From: an uncultured Pelagibacteraceae bacterium | GTDB lineage: Bacteria > Pseudomonadota > Alphaproteobacteria > Pelagibacterales > Pelagibacteraceae | Direction: 5' to 3' | NCBI GenBank assembly: GCA_902614905.1 | Contig: CACMMN010000003.1 | Location: 1-64,000 of the forward strand | Length of the DNA stretch: 64,000 bases | In this document: positions 9,336-19,534 of the stretch, in pieces | Layout: each line of letters opens with the position of its first letter | Numbering within the stretch: the first letter of the stretch is position 1 | Program-made: the position numbers and the translations under genes | The notes under the pieces: generated by a model | Database searches by the model: none | Told to the model about the DNA's origin: nothing | Seen by the model: the letters and a program-made list of their open reading frames with translations, nothing else

Positions 9336-9629
9336 ATGAAATTTAAACCTTTGCATGATAGAGTTCTTATCGAGGTCCTTGATAGCAGTGAAAAAACTGC
9401 TGGTGGAATAATTATACCTGACTCTGCTCAAGAGAAACCTCAAGAGGGAAAAGTAGTTGCTGTTGGTGGTGGTTCTAAAACTGAAGATGGCAAAATCATA
9501 CCAATGGATGTAAAAGTTGGAGATAAAGTTTTATTTGGTAAGTGGTCTGGAACCGAAGTTAAAATAGATGGAAAAGAATATAGCATAATGAAAGAATCAG
9601 ACATTATGGGTATTTCAACATCAAAATAA
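9336..9629 (+). CDS. groES: Co-chaperonin GroES
   Basis: The 97-residue heptameric lid of the GroEL chamber. It begins '[14 protein letters not shown]', and contains '[19 protein letters not shown]', the mobile loop that contacts GroEL, and '[18 protein letters not shown]'. A strong ribosome-binding site (AAGGAG) lies 6-12 bases before the ATG, which is stronger than most in this window. It is followed by groEL after 23 bp as one operon, preceded by a heat-shock-type promoter. Confidence 0.98.
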   Translation: MKFKPLHDRVLIEVLDSSEKTAGGIIIPDSAQEKPQEGKVVAVGGGSKTEDGKIIPMDVKVGDKVLFGKWSGTEVKIDGKEYSIMKESDIMGISTSK

Positions 9630-9646
9630 TATTTATTAAGGAGTAA

Positions 9647-11314
<1,668 letters not shown>

Positions 11315-11340
11315 TTCCGAAATTTCATTAAAAAAAATTT

Positions 11341-11370
11341 AAAGGGCAGATTTTTCTGCCCTTTTTTTTT
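11341..11370 (+). terminator. Rho-independent terminator after groESL
   Basis: A perfect 10-bp stem, AAAGGGCAGA (11341-11350) paired with TCTGCCCTTT (11355-11364), around a TTTT loop, runs straight into a T tract to 11370. It starts 27 bp after the groEL stop. It is the only textbook intrinsic terminator I could find in the window. Confidence 0.93.
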
Positions 11371-11480
11371 ATTAAATTTTACCTGTCATGGGGGTCTAAA
11401 AGTTGTTCTTACAAATTTATGTAGTCTTTTTCTGATTAACCACATGCTATAACTTTATTAAATAGCTAGGTTGTATTCAA

Positions 11481-11858
11481 TTATTTTCTTTTTTTTGATA
11501 AGCCAAGTTTATCGCTGTGTCTTAGTCTTAATACAACTATTGCAATAGCTATAAATACAATTGCTAAAGACTCGTATAATAGTTGTGAGGCGTCCATCTC
11601 TTTTCCTTGTAAAATTATAAATCTTGATAAAGCAGTTATTGCAATCAAAAGAGGTAAAGTAATACTAATTGATTGTTCATCCCAAAAAACACGTACCATT
11701 GCTAAAACTTCTAGGTATAAAAACATAAGTAGTAAGTCTGCTAATGTAACAGTTTGATTGATAAACATGTTTCGTATTTCCAACAAGACCGCAAGAACTG
11801 TACATATAAGTATAACTGCAAGTAAAATTAGCTGAATATTTTTAACTAAATCTTTCAC
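11481..11858 (-). CDS. PsiE-family inner-membrane protein
   Basis: A 125-residue protein with about four membrane helices. The pattern 'LADLLLMFLYLEVLAMVRVFWDE' followed by 'LPLLIAITALSRFII' is the core of the phosphate-starvation-inducible PsiE family as I remember it. The family's molecular function is unknown. It ends with a short basic cytoplasmic tail. The 110 bp between the groEL terminator and this gene's end show nothing recognisable. It may be co-transcribed with the membrane protein 36 bp upstream. Confidence 0.75.
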   Translation of the reverse strand: MKDLVKNIQLILLAVILICTVLAVLLEIRNMFINQTVTLADLLLMFLYLEVLAMVRVFWDEQSISITLPLLIAITALSRFIILQGKEMDASQLLYESLAIVFIAIAIVVLRLRHSDKLGLSKKRK

Positions 11859-11894
11859 AAATTTAATTTAATTGATTCTCTATAAAATAAGAAG

Positions 11895-12353
11895 CTATTT
11901 ATTTTTGTCTTTTTGAGTAAACGGTAGCCATTTTTCAAAAGCTGATTTATCAGGTCCATCATACTTAATTTCGTATGAGTTTGTCCTAGTTAAAACTTCG
12001 ATACCTTTAGAAAATATGAATATAAACATCAAAATAAATATTAATGACATAATTTTAAATGGATTAAAATTTTTAGTCTTAAAAACACTTACCGATTGTG
12101 CTTCAGCGTTATGAAATTGTTTAAAAGTATAATAAACAGCAAAAATTATACCAGCGTGAGCTAAAAAAACTCCAGCCCATCCAAATATAAAAGTTGTATA
12201 TGAAAATATATATAAGCTAAATACTACCGACCAAATAAAACTTAAAACCAACAAAATTTGTAATCTAACTGTTTTTGGTAGTGCTCTTAAATCATTTTTA
12301 CTATCATCAAATAGTATATTTGCAGAGTCAATCATGAATTTCTTAAGGGACAT
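11895..12353 (-). CDS. Uncharacterised integral membrane protein
   Basis: I do not recognise this 152-residue protein. The N-terminal 30 residues look soluble, then two helices (about residues 31-80) are linked by 'FGWAGVFLAHAG', followed by a soluble loop and a third helix ('IMSLIFILMFIFIFSKGIEVL'). The C-terminal 30 residues are polar and likely periplasmic or cytoplasmic ('YDGPDKSAFEKWLPF'). It sits in a minus-strand run of three small membrane-protein genes (YczE-like, this one, PsiE-like), so a shared envelope role is possible but unproven. Confidence 0.7.
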   Translation of the reverse strand: MSLKKFMIDSANILFDDSKNDLRALPKTVRLQILLVLSFIWSVVFSLYIFSYTTFIFGWAGVFLAHAGIIFAVYYTFKQFHNAEAQSVSVFKTKNFNPFKIMSLIFILMFIFIFSKGIEVLTRTNSYEIKYDGPDKSAFEKWLPFTQKDKNK

Positions 12354-12383
12354 ACTACTTTTTAAGTATTTTAAACGAAAAAA

Positions 12384-13031
12384 TCAATTAAAGAATTTTC
12401 CCACTAAATATAATCCTAAAGCTACAGCAGGACCTATGCCAAAAGCAAAAAGCAATGTTCCGATACCTACAGTGCCTCCTAAATACCACCCTATTGATAC
12501 AACCGAAATTTCTAAAAACGCTCTTACAGATGCTATTGGAAAATTTGTTTTTTTTTGTAGACCTGTCATAAGACCATCTCTTGGTCCAGGTCCTAAGTTA
12601 GCAATTAAATAAAAACCAGTGCCTAATCCTACTAATAAAACCGATGCTATGGCTAATAAAAGTTTATTGAAATATATTTCTGGAGTAGGAACAAAAATTA
12701 TACAAACATCAATCATGGTAGCTATTATTAAAATATTAAATAATGTTCCAAGACCTGGCTTTTGTTTGAGAAAAATCCATAAAGATAAGACAGATACACT
12801 CACCATGAAAGTAACTATACCTACAGATATATCTGTATTAAGAGATATTCCTTGAGCTAATACACTCCATGGAGATGCACCTGTAAATGAGACTATAAGC
12901 AAACCTTCGCCTGCACCAAATAATGTTAATCCAAAAACTAAGAAAAAAATAGTTATCAATTTTGGTCTTAAGTTAAATGGGTATTTAGAACTCCATGATT
13001 TTTTTGGAATTTTTTTTATAGTTAAAAACAT
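12384..13031 (-). CDS. YczE/YyaS/YitT-family membrane protein
   Basis: A 215-residue protein with about five membrane helices. Family-like segments are 'LFGAGEGLLIVSFTGASPWSVLAQGIS', where short-chain motifs GASPW are conserved, and 'LIANLGPGPRDGLMTGLQ' followed by 'VRAFLEISVVSIGWYLGGTVGIGTLLFAFGIGP'. The GPGPRDGLM and GGTVG-GT elements are typical of YczE-like proteins. The function is unknown; transport has been suggested for relatives. It is divergent from the exported DUF6134-like gene, 33 bp away. Confidence 0.78.
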   Translation of the reverse strand: MFLTIKKIPKKSWSSKYPFNLRPKLITIFFLVFGLTLFGAGEGLLIVSFTGASPWSVLAQGISLNTDISVGIVTFMVSVSVLSLWIFLKQKPGLGTLFNILIIATMIDVCIIFVPTPEIYFNKLLLAIASVLLVGLGTGFYLIANLGPGPRDGLMTGLQKKTNFPIASVRAFLEISVVSIGWYLGGTVGIGTLLFAFGIGPAVALGLYLVGKFFN

Positions 13032-13064
13032 AATTAATTATTAGAATGTATTTTTAATCTTAAA

Positions 13065-13766
13065 ATGAAAATAATTACTAAAATATTACTTCTTACCATA
13101 ATATTAATATTTTTCCCCCTCAAATCTTTTGCACATGTAAAACACTATGAAAAAGTTGAGAAATTTTTGATGGAAATTTTTAAAGATGGAAAAAAAATCG
13201 GTTTTAACAATTATACTTTTAGTAGGAATAATCAAAATTTGGAAATTGATAATAAGACAGAATTTAATGTTTCTATATTAGGATTAAATGCTTTTTCAAT
13301 TAAAGGAGCTAGCAAAGAAGTTTATAAAAACAACAAACTTTTTAGTTTTAAATCAGATACTATTCAAAACAAAAAAAAAAAATTTGTTGATTTATATTTA
13401 GATGAAAGTAAAGAGAGTTATTTTATTAAGGGATCCTCTTACACCGGTAAGGTTGATTTAGATATAGTAATTGGTAGCTGGTGGAATCATAAAATAATCC
13501 AAACTGAAAAAAACATAAGTCCAATTTCAGGAAGTATAAATAAGCAAACTATAAATTTTATAAAAAAGGAAAAATTAAACTTGTATGGTAAAGTTTACGA
13601 TACTAAGCATTTTGTAATTTTATCAAAAAGACTCAATAAAAAAGATAGCGAAGAACGCAGATATGATGTGTGGTTAGATATAAATACTAATCATATTTTA
13701 AAAATGACATACTCAAAGTATGGTTTATGGGAATATAAATTAAAACAAGTTATTTATTCAAAATAA
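13065..13766 (+). CDS. Exported DUF6134-like protein
   Basis: A 233-residue protein with a clear signal peptide (basic start, hydrophobic run, cleavage predicted after 'KSFA'). The mature part is predicted to be beta-rich: 'MEIFKDGKKIGFNNYTFSR', 'GSWWNHKIIQTEKNISPISGSI', and 'RYDVWLDINTNHILKMTYSKYG'. This pattern resembles DUF6134 periplasmic proteins of alphaproteobacteria, which have no known function. The stop lies 4 bp from the stop of the convergent lysine-rich gene. Confidence 0.65.
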   Translation: MKIITKILLLTIILIFFPLKSFAHVKHYEKVEKFLMEIFKDGKKIGFNNYTFSRNNQNLEIDNKTEFNVSILGLNAFSIKGASKEVYKNNKLFSFKSDTIQNKKKKFVDLYLDESKESYFIKGSSYTGKVDLDIVIGSWWNHKIIQTEKNISPISGSINKQTINFIKKEKLNLYGKVYDTKHFVILSKRLNKKDSEERRYDVWLDINTNHILKMTYSKYGLWEYKLKQVIYSK

Positions 13767-13770
13767 TTAT

Positions 13771-14910
13771 TTAGTTTGTCTTGCTTCTCTCTCTAGAAAT
13801 CAACTGGGTTAATGAGTCTACCATTAAGTCTGATGCGGTAAATATGTCTGTCGACTTAAATTCGTGGGAGTGATTTTTCTCTGGATTACTTTTATCCTCT
13901 ATAACTATATCACCACTTAGGGAATTATCTTTAATGTATATTAAGATTAACCACTCCTCATCTTTCGAATCATCTTTTTTAATAAAAATTTCACCTGTTT
14001 CAAATCTTCTATCTATGCATCTAAAAATAGACATCTCTCTTGTTAGATGTCTTTTATTTAATTGAAAAACTAAACTGCTAGCGCTCCTGTAAAAACTTTC
14101 TAAAGAATTTTCAATTTTTTGTCTGGAGACTATGTAATCATGCTCTTTCTTTAAAAGTGCATCTCTATCATCTTTATCAGAAGTTTTTATACCTAACGCC
14201 TCTACCCTCTCTCTAATTTTCTGGTCTCTAATTAATCTATATTTTTCTTTAAGTTTATCGATCCTGTCTTGCAAACCAGCATAATCTTCTCTTTGCTCTT
14301 TAAGTGAAACTTTTTCTAGTTTCTCTAATTCTTTTATTTCTCTAACTCTAAATTTTTCAATCTGTTTTTGTAACTTTATTTCCTCTAAAAATTTTCTCTG
14401 TCTTTCCGATTGTTCTTGTCTAAGAATTGCTTGTTCTTTTCTAAGGAAATTTTTTAAATCTTTAGATCTTTGCTTTTCAAGCAAAATTTCCTCTTTTAAT
14501 TGCTTTTGTTTAAGCTTTAATTGTAAATTAATAGTTTCTAGTTCCTCTTGTTTTTCTTGTTGTTTGATTTTTTGCTCTTTCTCATATGCCTCTATTTTTA
14601 ATCTCTGCTTTTCTTCTTTTATCAATGATTTATATTGATCGATTTTATTATCAATAAAATCAAAGAAACTTTTTATTTTTTCTTCTAGATTAATCTTAAA
14701 ATTTTTTTTTATATTTATTTTTATATTTTCTTGAAGCCTCAATAAATTTAAAAGAAAGTGGTTTTTTTTTGTAATTTTTTTATTTACATTTTTTTTTCTA
14801 CTTGAGGATTTTCTTTTTCTTTTTTTCTTTAATACTTTTCTTTTGACGGTGCTCTTTTTTATTTTTTTCTTTTTTATTTTCTTAACTTTTTTTTTCTTTT
14901 TTTTTTTCAT
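13771..14910 (-). CDS. Lysine-rich coiled-coil protein of unknown function
   Basis: A 379-residue protein I cannot assign. Residues 1-50 are almost only lysine plus Ile/Val/Arg/Ser, a polycation that could bind nucleic acid or membrane. Residues about 75-245 form a long, highly charged predicted coiled coil rich in Gln/Glu/Lys/Leu. The C-terminal 120 residues ('RREMSIFRCIDRRF'-like region through 'DIFTASDLMVDSLTQLIS') look folded, with a beta-rich section. No signal peptide or membrane helix is seen. The A-rich N-terminal run is in frame, and coding potential is otherwise good. A structural or nucleoid-related role is only a guess. Confidence 0.75.
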   Translation of the reverse strand: MKKKKKKKVKKIKKKKIKKSTVKRKVLKKKRKRKSSSRKKNVNKKITKKNHFLLNLLRLQENIKINIKKNFKINLEEKIKSFFDFIDNKIDQYKSLIKEEKQRLKIEAYEKEQKIKQQEKQEELETINLQLKLKQKQLKEEILLEKQRSKDLKNFLRKEQAILRQEQSERQRKFLEEIKLQKQIEKFRVREIKELEKLEKVSLKEQREDYAGLQDRIDKLKEKYRLIRDQKIRERVEALGIKTSDKDDRDALLKKEHDYIVSRQKIENSLESFYRSASSLVFQLNKRHLTREMSIFRCIDRRFETGEIFIKKDDSKDEEWLILIYIKDNSLSGDIVIEDKSNPEKNHSHEFKSTDIFTASDLMVDSLTQLISRERSKTN

Positions 14911-15049
14911 TGGTTAGATATGTTGATTTATCAGCAAATAACTAATAAATATAGTAACTTGTAATTGAAAATTTTTTTATTCAGTTAATAATATTTAAAA
15001 TAACAGCTTATAATTAATCGATTATTTACCTTCACAACCTGAAAGATAC

Positions 15050-15934
15050 TTAAGCTGCAGCATTTTTTTTCGCTGGAAAATCTAATGCTCTAAGCTTGTT
15101 AAATAGTATCTTTTCGTCCTTAGGATCTAACAGTGACAAAGTGGGTAAAATATTAGTGTAATCGCTATCATTTTCCTTCAAAAAGGAATGTAAACCAGAA
15201 ATTAAATTAAATTGATCAAACGTTTTTCTTACCTCGCACAATTTATTGTTTGCAGTCTGTGTAACATTATTAAAAAAATCGTCATAAACTTTTCTAGATA
15301 ATTCTGCGGTCACATTACAAGTTGCTGTTATAATTCCAGAACATCCAATTTCTAAACCAGATAATAATTTTAGCTCTGATCCTGGAAGAATTGAAAAATC
15401 TTTAATTTTAAGATCTTGATATAAATTATAAGAACTATCTTTGACCCCAATAATATTTTTTGGAAAAATTTTAGCTAATTCTTCCACACATTTTGTAGAA
15501 AATTTGTATCCACATAATTTTTCAAAATTATATAGTATTATTTTTGACTCAGGTACTGAATCAACTAACTTTGTGTAGTAATTAATAACTTCTTTGTCTC
15601 CATACTTGTAATATGCGGGAGGCATTACTAAAAATTTTTTGAGGCCTAAGTTAACTGAAACCTTCATGAGGTTTATTGTATCCAACAAGGAATTCAATCC
15701 ACAACCTATGATAAAATTATCTTTATTTTTGTTTTTGCACAAATATGTGACCATTTGAATTTTTTCAGCTAGAGAAATTAGTTGTGCTTGGCCTGTGCTT
15801 CCAAATATGACTACACCATGACAACCATCTTTAATAATTTTTTCACAATGATTTGCAGTTTTTTTAATATTTAACGACATATCATCATTAAGCACTGAAA
15901 CTGATGCCGCATAAATGCCTTTAATTTCAACCAT
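15050..15934 (-). CDS. DapA-like pyruvate-dependent aldolase (dihydrodipicolinate synthase family)
   Basis: A 294-residue TIM-barrel aldolase. Family marks are 'GVVIFGSTGQAQLIS' (usual GTTGE loop, here GSTGQ), the substrate-binding tyrosine in 'ILYNFEKL', the Schiff-base lysine in 'IIGVKDSS', and 'CSGIITATCNV'. The altered loop and the unusual neighbour (a glycosyltransferase, not lysine genes) suggest it is not the lysine-pathway DapA but a relative acting on another 2-keto acid, for example an N-acetylneuraminate-lyase-like or keto-deoxysugar aldolase. That substrate assignment is inference. Confidence 0.82.
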   Translation of the reverse strand: MVEIKGIYAASVSVLNDDMSLNIKKTANHCEKIIKDGCHGVVIFGSTGQAQLISLAEKIQMVTYLCKNKNKDNFIIGCGLNSLLDTINLMKVSVNLGLKKFLVMPPAYYKYGDKEVINYYTKLVDSVPESKIILYNFEKLCGYKFSTKCVEELAKIFPKNIIGVKDSSYNLYQDLKIKDFSILPGSELKLLSGLEIGCSGIITATCNVTAELSRKVYDDFFNNVTQTANNKLCEVRKTFDQFNLISGLHSFLKENDSDYTNILPTLSLLDPKDEKILFNKLRALDFPAKKNAAA

Positions 15935-15984
15935 AAATTAAGCTTATCTCTAAAGAAAAATTTAGTAAAGATATTAGTTAGTTA

Positions 15985-16941
15985 ATGAAAATATTAATTT
16001 TACAAAACAGAATGGGAATAGGAGACATGATAATGTTTCTTCCATTTATTGAGGCTATTTCTAAAAAATTCAAAACGCCTGTAACTATTTTAGCAAAAAA
16101 AAATACTAAAGTAGAAATGTATTTCAATAATAAAGAAATTGTTGAAGAAATTATGTATCTTGAAAGAGAAGATAATAAGAAACACTCTGGCGTGAAGGGA
16201 TTTTTTAAATTAGTAAATGAATTAAAATTAAAAAAATTTGATAAAGTTTTCATATTTAATTCATCCTTAAGATATTTCCTAATTTCTAAATTTTCAGGTA
16301 TAAAAGAAGTCTTTCACTACCCTTTATTTAAAAAAAAAAATCAACAAATTATAGAAGCAGCAAAAGAATTTACTCTAAAATCAATTGGGAAGGATGTTGA
16401 AAGTACACCAAGGTTATTTTTAAAAGAACAAGATATTCTAAAAGCCAAAAAGGATCATTCTATTGATCAAAGTATTACTAATATAATACTTGGTATAGGT
16501 GGTTCAGGTAAAACTAAGAGGGTACCAGCTTCAATATTTAAAAGTTTTATGAGCAAGGTGCTAAAAAGATCTAATTGTAGATTTTTTTTAATGACAGGTA
16601 ATAACATTGACGAGTTAAAAATTATGGATGAAATCATTGAAAGTGAATACAAAGAATACTGTACACCACTAAATAATTTTACCATTAAAGAAATTTTGCC
16701 AATTATTCCTAATTGTCAAATAGCAATTTGTAATGACTCAAGTTTTAGTCACTTATCTGCTGGACTTGGTATAAAGACGATTGTGTTAATGGTAGATACT
16801 CCTTTAATATATGGGAGCTATAATAAAAATATGTATCCCATCCTTCCAGAAGGAGAAACGAACGTAACTCATGATACTTTGGGGAAAGATAAAATTAATC
16901 CTGAAGAAATTTATAATAATTTTAAAAAATTATTAGGATAA
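15985..16941 (+). CDS. Glycosyltransferase family 9 (heptosyltransferase-like)
   Basis: A 318-residue GT-B protein resembling ADP-heptose:LPS heptosyltransferases. The N-terminus 'MKILILQNRMGIGDMIMFLPFIEAI' is typical, as is the C-terminal donor-binding part 'CQIAICNDSSFSHLSAGLGIKTIVLMVDT' (variant of D-S/G-x-x-x-H-x-A). It would add a sugar to the lipopolysaccharide core at the inner membrane's cytoplasmic face; donor and acceptor are unknown. It is divergent from the DapA-like gene (50 bp) and overlaps the convergent J-protein gene by 9 bp. Confidence 0.87.
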   Translation: MKILILQNRMGIGDMIMFLPFIEAISKKFKTPVTILAKKNTKVEMYFNNKEIVEEIMYLEREDNKKHSGVKGFFKLVNELKLKKFDKVFIFNSSLRYFLISKFSGIKEVFHYPLFKKKNQQIIEAAKEFTLKSIGKDVESTPRLFLKEQDILKAKKDHSIDQSITNIILGIGGSGKTKRVPASIFKSFMSKVLKRSNCRFFLMTGNNIDELKIMDEIIESEYKEYCTPLNNFTIKEILPIIPNCQIAICNDSSFSHLSAGLGIKTIVLMVDTPLIYGSYNKNMYPILPEGETNVTHDTLGKDKINPEEIYNNFKKLLG

Positions 16942-17439
16942 ATTTTTCAAAACAGTATCTTTTGCTTCATTTACTATGGACGCAAGCCTATTTAATTCTG
17001 GACTTATATCTGGATGTATTTTTTTCATTATTTTTTTATATGATTTTTGGACATCATCCTTTGTATATTTTTTTTTAGGGTCTAAATTTAATATTCTATA
17101 TGCTTCATCTAATGGAATACTTTTTGCACTGGATTGTTGAAATGTATTAAAATTAAATCGACCTGAATTTTTTAGAACTCTTAATAATCCCCAAATTCTA
17201 AAGAGTTGTATTAATGAAAGTCCTGCTTTTGTTTTTATAATAGGTAAAATCATTAACAAAAAAGGTAAAGAAAAAATAAATCTTCCAGCAAAGATCATTA
17301 ATAAAGCAAGTCCTATAGAGCCAAATATAATAAGCTTTCTAATTAAATTAGATATTTTTTTACTCGAAGTTTTGGTAAACCAATTTAATAATAAATACAG
17401 GATGACAAAAATAACTACTGATATTAAAAAAAAATTCAT
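16933..17439 (-). CDS. Membrane-anchored J-domain protein
   Basis: A 168-residue protein with two hydrophobic segments in the first 80 residues and a C-terminal J domain ('EAYRILNLDPKKKYTKDDVQKSYKKIMKKIHPDIS', HPD motif intact; region about residues 108-165). This layout matches the alphaproteobacterial TIM14/DjlA-like proteins that recruit DnaK to the inner membrane. Only 13 bp separate its start from the oligopeptidase gene's start on the other strand, so its promoter must lie within that neighbour or the mRNA has almost no leader. Confidence 0.85.
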   Translation of the reverse strand: MNFFLISVVIFVILYLLLNWFTKTSSKKISNLIRKLIIFGSIGLALLMIFAGRFIFSLPFLLMILPIIKTKAGLSLIQLFRIWGLLRVLKNSGRFNFNTFQQSSAKSIPLDEAYRILNLDPKKKYTKDDVQKSYKKIMKKIHPDISPELNRLASIVNEAKDTVLKNLS

Positions 17440-17452
17440 GTATTAGATCCAA

Positions 17453-19534
17453 ATGAAAATACCACAATTAAGAAAAAAACTGGAGGTTAAATCTTGCCAC
17501 AATACTAGTTGGGAAGATAATTACAGTTGGGTCCACCAAAAAAATATTCTTGAAGTCCTTAAAGATGGAAGCAAACTTCTCCCTGAAGTCAGAGATTATT
17601 TAAATGAAGAGAATAAATATACTGACTTTCAATTGAAGGACACCTCTGAAATCCAGAAAACATTATTTAAAGAAATAAAAGGCAGAATAAAATTAGAAGA
17701 TGAATCTTTAAAGTACAAAGATAAAGCATATGAATATTGGACTAAAACTACTGAAAAAGGGAACTATTCTATAAAACTCAGAAAAAAAATTGGAACTGAA
17801 AATATTGAAGAAATTTGGAATGGTGATTTAGAGAAAAAAAAACTAAATACAAATTATTTTGGAGTAGGTGATTTAGAAGTTAGTTATAACGACAAATATT
17901 TAGCTTACTCGTTGGATGTTAAAGGGTCTGAGTACTTTGCAATTTATGTAAGAGATATCAAAACTAATACTTTTGTTACGGAAGAAATTAAAGATACGTC
18001 AGGGTCAATAATGTTTAGTCTTGATGACAAATTTATTTTTTACTCAAAACTAGATGAAAATCATAGGCCTAGAAAAATATTTAGACACGAAATTGGAAAA
18101 GCTGTCAAAGATGATATTTTAATTTTTGAAGAAAAAACTAAAGCTTTTACTGTTGGTATTGGTCTTACATCAGATGAAAAATACTATTTAATTACCAGTT
18201 CAGATCATAATACAACTGAAAAATATTATTTTCATGTTGATGAGAAAATACCTGAGCCTAAACTGATTAAAGAACGCGAGAAAGGTATAATTTATTCTAT
18301 AAATTCATGGAATAATAATTTTTACATGCATACTAATAAAGATGCAGAAGACTTTAAGATTTTAGTATCAAAAAATATAAATTCAAGTCAGTGGGAAGAT
18401 TTTATAAGTGCCAAAGATGAGACTTTGATAGGAGGTTTAGTATTTTTAAATAACTGGATTATAAGAACAGAATTAACTAATGCTTTGGATAAAGTTTTCA
18501 TAAGAAATATAATAACAAATGAAGAAGAGGAGCTAATATTTACTGATGAAAAAGTTTATGATCCAAGTGTTTCTTTAAGACAAAAAGATCGAGATACAGA
18601 TGAAATTTATATTTCCTACTCTACTCCTAAAACTCAGAATAGAACTTATCTTTACAATATAAAAACAAAGGAAAAAAAATTAGTTAAAGAACAAATAATA
18701 CCATCTGGACATGAGCCAAATGATTATATAGTTGAGAGATTGGAATGCCCTTCACATGACGGTAGGGTTGTGCCAATTACAATAACCAGGCACAAAAATA
18801 CACCTGTTGATGGTTCTGCCGAGTTGTTGCTTTATGGATATGGATCATATGGTCACTCAATGTCGCCAACCTTTTCTTCAACAAGACTAAGTTTGATAAA
18901 AAGAAATATTATCTGGGCTACCGCTCATATCCGAGGAGGTATGGAAAGAGGAATGAAATGGTGGAAAGAGGGCAAACTATTAAATAAAAAAAACACTTTT
19001 AAAGATTATATTGCTTGTGCAAAATTCTTGATTGAAAAAAAATATACAAGTAAAAAAAAAATTATTGGAATGGGTGGGTCTGCAGGTGGATTGTTAATGG
19101 GTGTTGTTGTAAATGAAGAACCAGATTTATTTTTAGGTGTGATTATGGCCGTGCCTTTTGTAGACAGTCTTACGACTAATCTGGATCATTCACTACCTTT
19201 AACAATTGGAGAATTTGACGAATTTGGTAATGCAAAAGATAATAAAAAACATTTTGATTATATATATTCTTACGCGCCATATAATAATATTAAAAAAACT
19301 GATTACCCTAATATTTTAATAACAACGAGTTTAAGTGATAATAGAGTATTGTTTGATGAACCCTTAAAATTTACAGCTAAACTCAGAGAATATAAGACTG
19401 ATAATAATTTACTATTACTTAAAACTGAAATGGAAGCTGGCCACGGTGGTAAGTCTGGAAGAGATGGGGCAATTGAAGATATCGCATTTGATTACGCTTT
19501 TATTTTAAAAATTGCTAATAAAATTAATGAGTAA
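17453..19534 (+). CDS. ptrB: Oligopeptidase B (S9 prolyl-oligopeptidase family)
   Basis: A 693-residue serine peptidase that cleaves short peptides after basic residues. The N-terminal beta-propeller is followed by an alpha/beta-hydrolase domain. Catalytic residues are visible: Ser in 'IGMGGSAGGLLMG', Asp in 'TTSLSDNRV', His in 'MEAGHGGKSGR'. The 'YGYGSYGHSM' oxyanion segment and 'HIRGGMERGMKWW' are also typical. No signal peptide, so cytoplasmic. The 3' end overlaps the SET gene start (ATGAGTAA), suggesting co-translation. Confidence 0.94.
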   Translation: MKIPQLRKKLEVKSCHNTSWEDNYSWVHQKNILEVLKDGSKLLPEVRDYLNEENKYTDFQLKDTSEIQKTLFKEIKGRIKLEDESLKYKDKAYEYWTKTTEKGNYSIKLRKKIGTENIEEIWNGDLEKKKLNTNYFGVGDLEVSYNDKYLAYSLDVKGSEYFAIYVRDIKTNTFVTEEIKDTSGSIMFSLDDKFIFYSKLDENHRPRKIFRHEIGKAVKDDILIFEEKTKAFTVGIGLTSDEKYYLITSSDHNTTEKYYFHVDEKIPEPKLIKEREKGIIYSINSWNNNFYMHTNKDAEDFKILVSKNINSSQWEDFISAKDETLIGGLVFLNNWIIRTELTNALDKVFIRNIITNEEEELIFTDEKVYDPSVSLRQKDRDTDEIYISYSTPKTQNRTYLYNIKTKEKKLVKEQIIPSGHEPNDYIVERLECPSHDGRVVPITITRHKNTPVDGSAELLLYGYGSYGHSMSPTFSSTRLSLIKRNIIWATAHIRGGMERGMKWWKEGKLLNKKNTFKDYIACAKFLIEKKYTSKKKIIGMGGSAGGLLMGVVVNEEPDLFLGVIMAVPFVDSLTTNLDHSLPLTIGEFDEFGNAKDNKKHFDYIYSYAPYNNIKKTDYPNILITTSLSDNRVLFDEPLKFTAKLREYKTDNNLLLLKTEMEAGHGGKSGRDGAIEDIAFDYAFILKIANKINE

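Noticed and set aside
14760-14910. Possible sequencing artefact in the A-rich start of the lysine-rich gene
   Set aside because: The frame stays open through many mixed AAA/AAG/ATT/GTT codons, not a single homopolymer, and continues into a well-formed coiled coil, so a real Lys-rich head is more likely.
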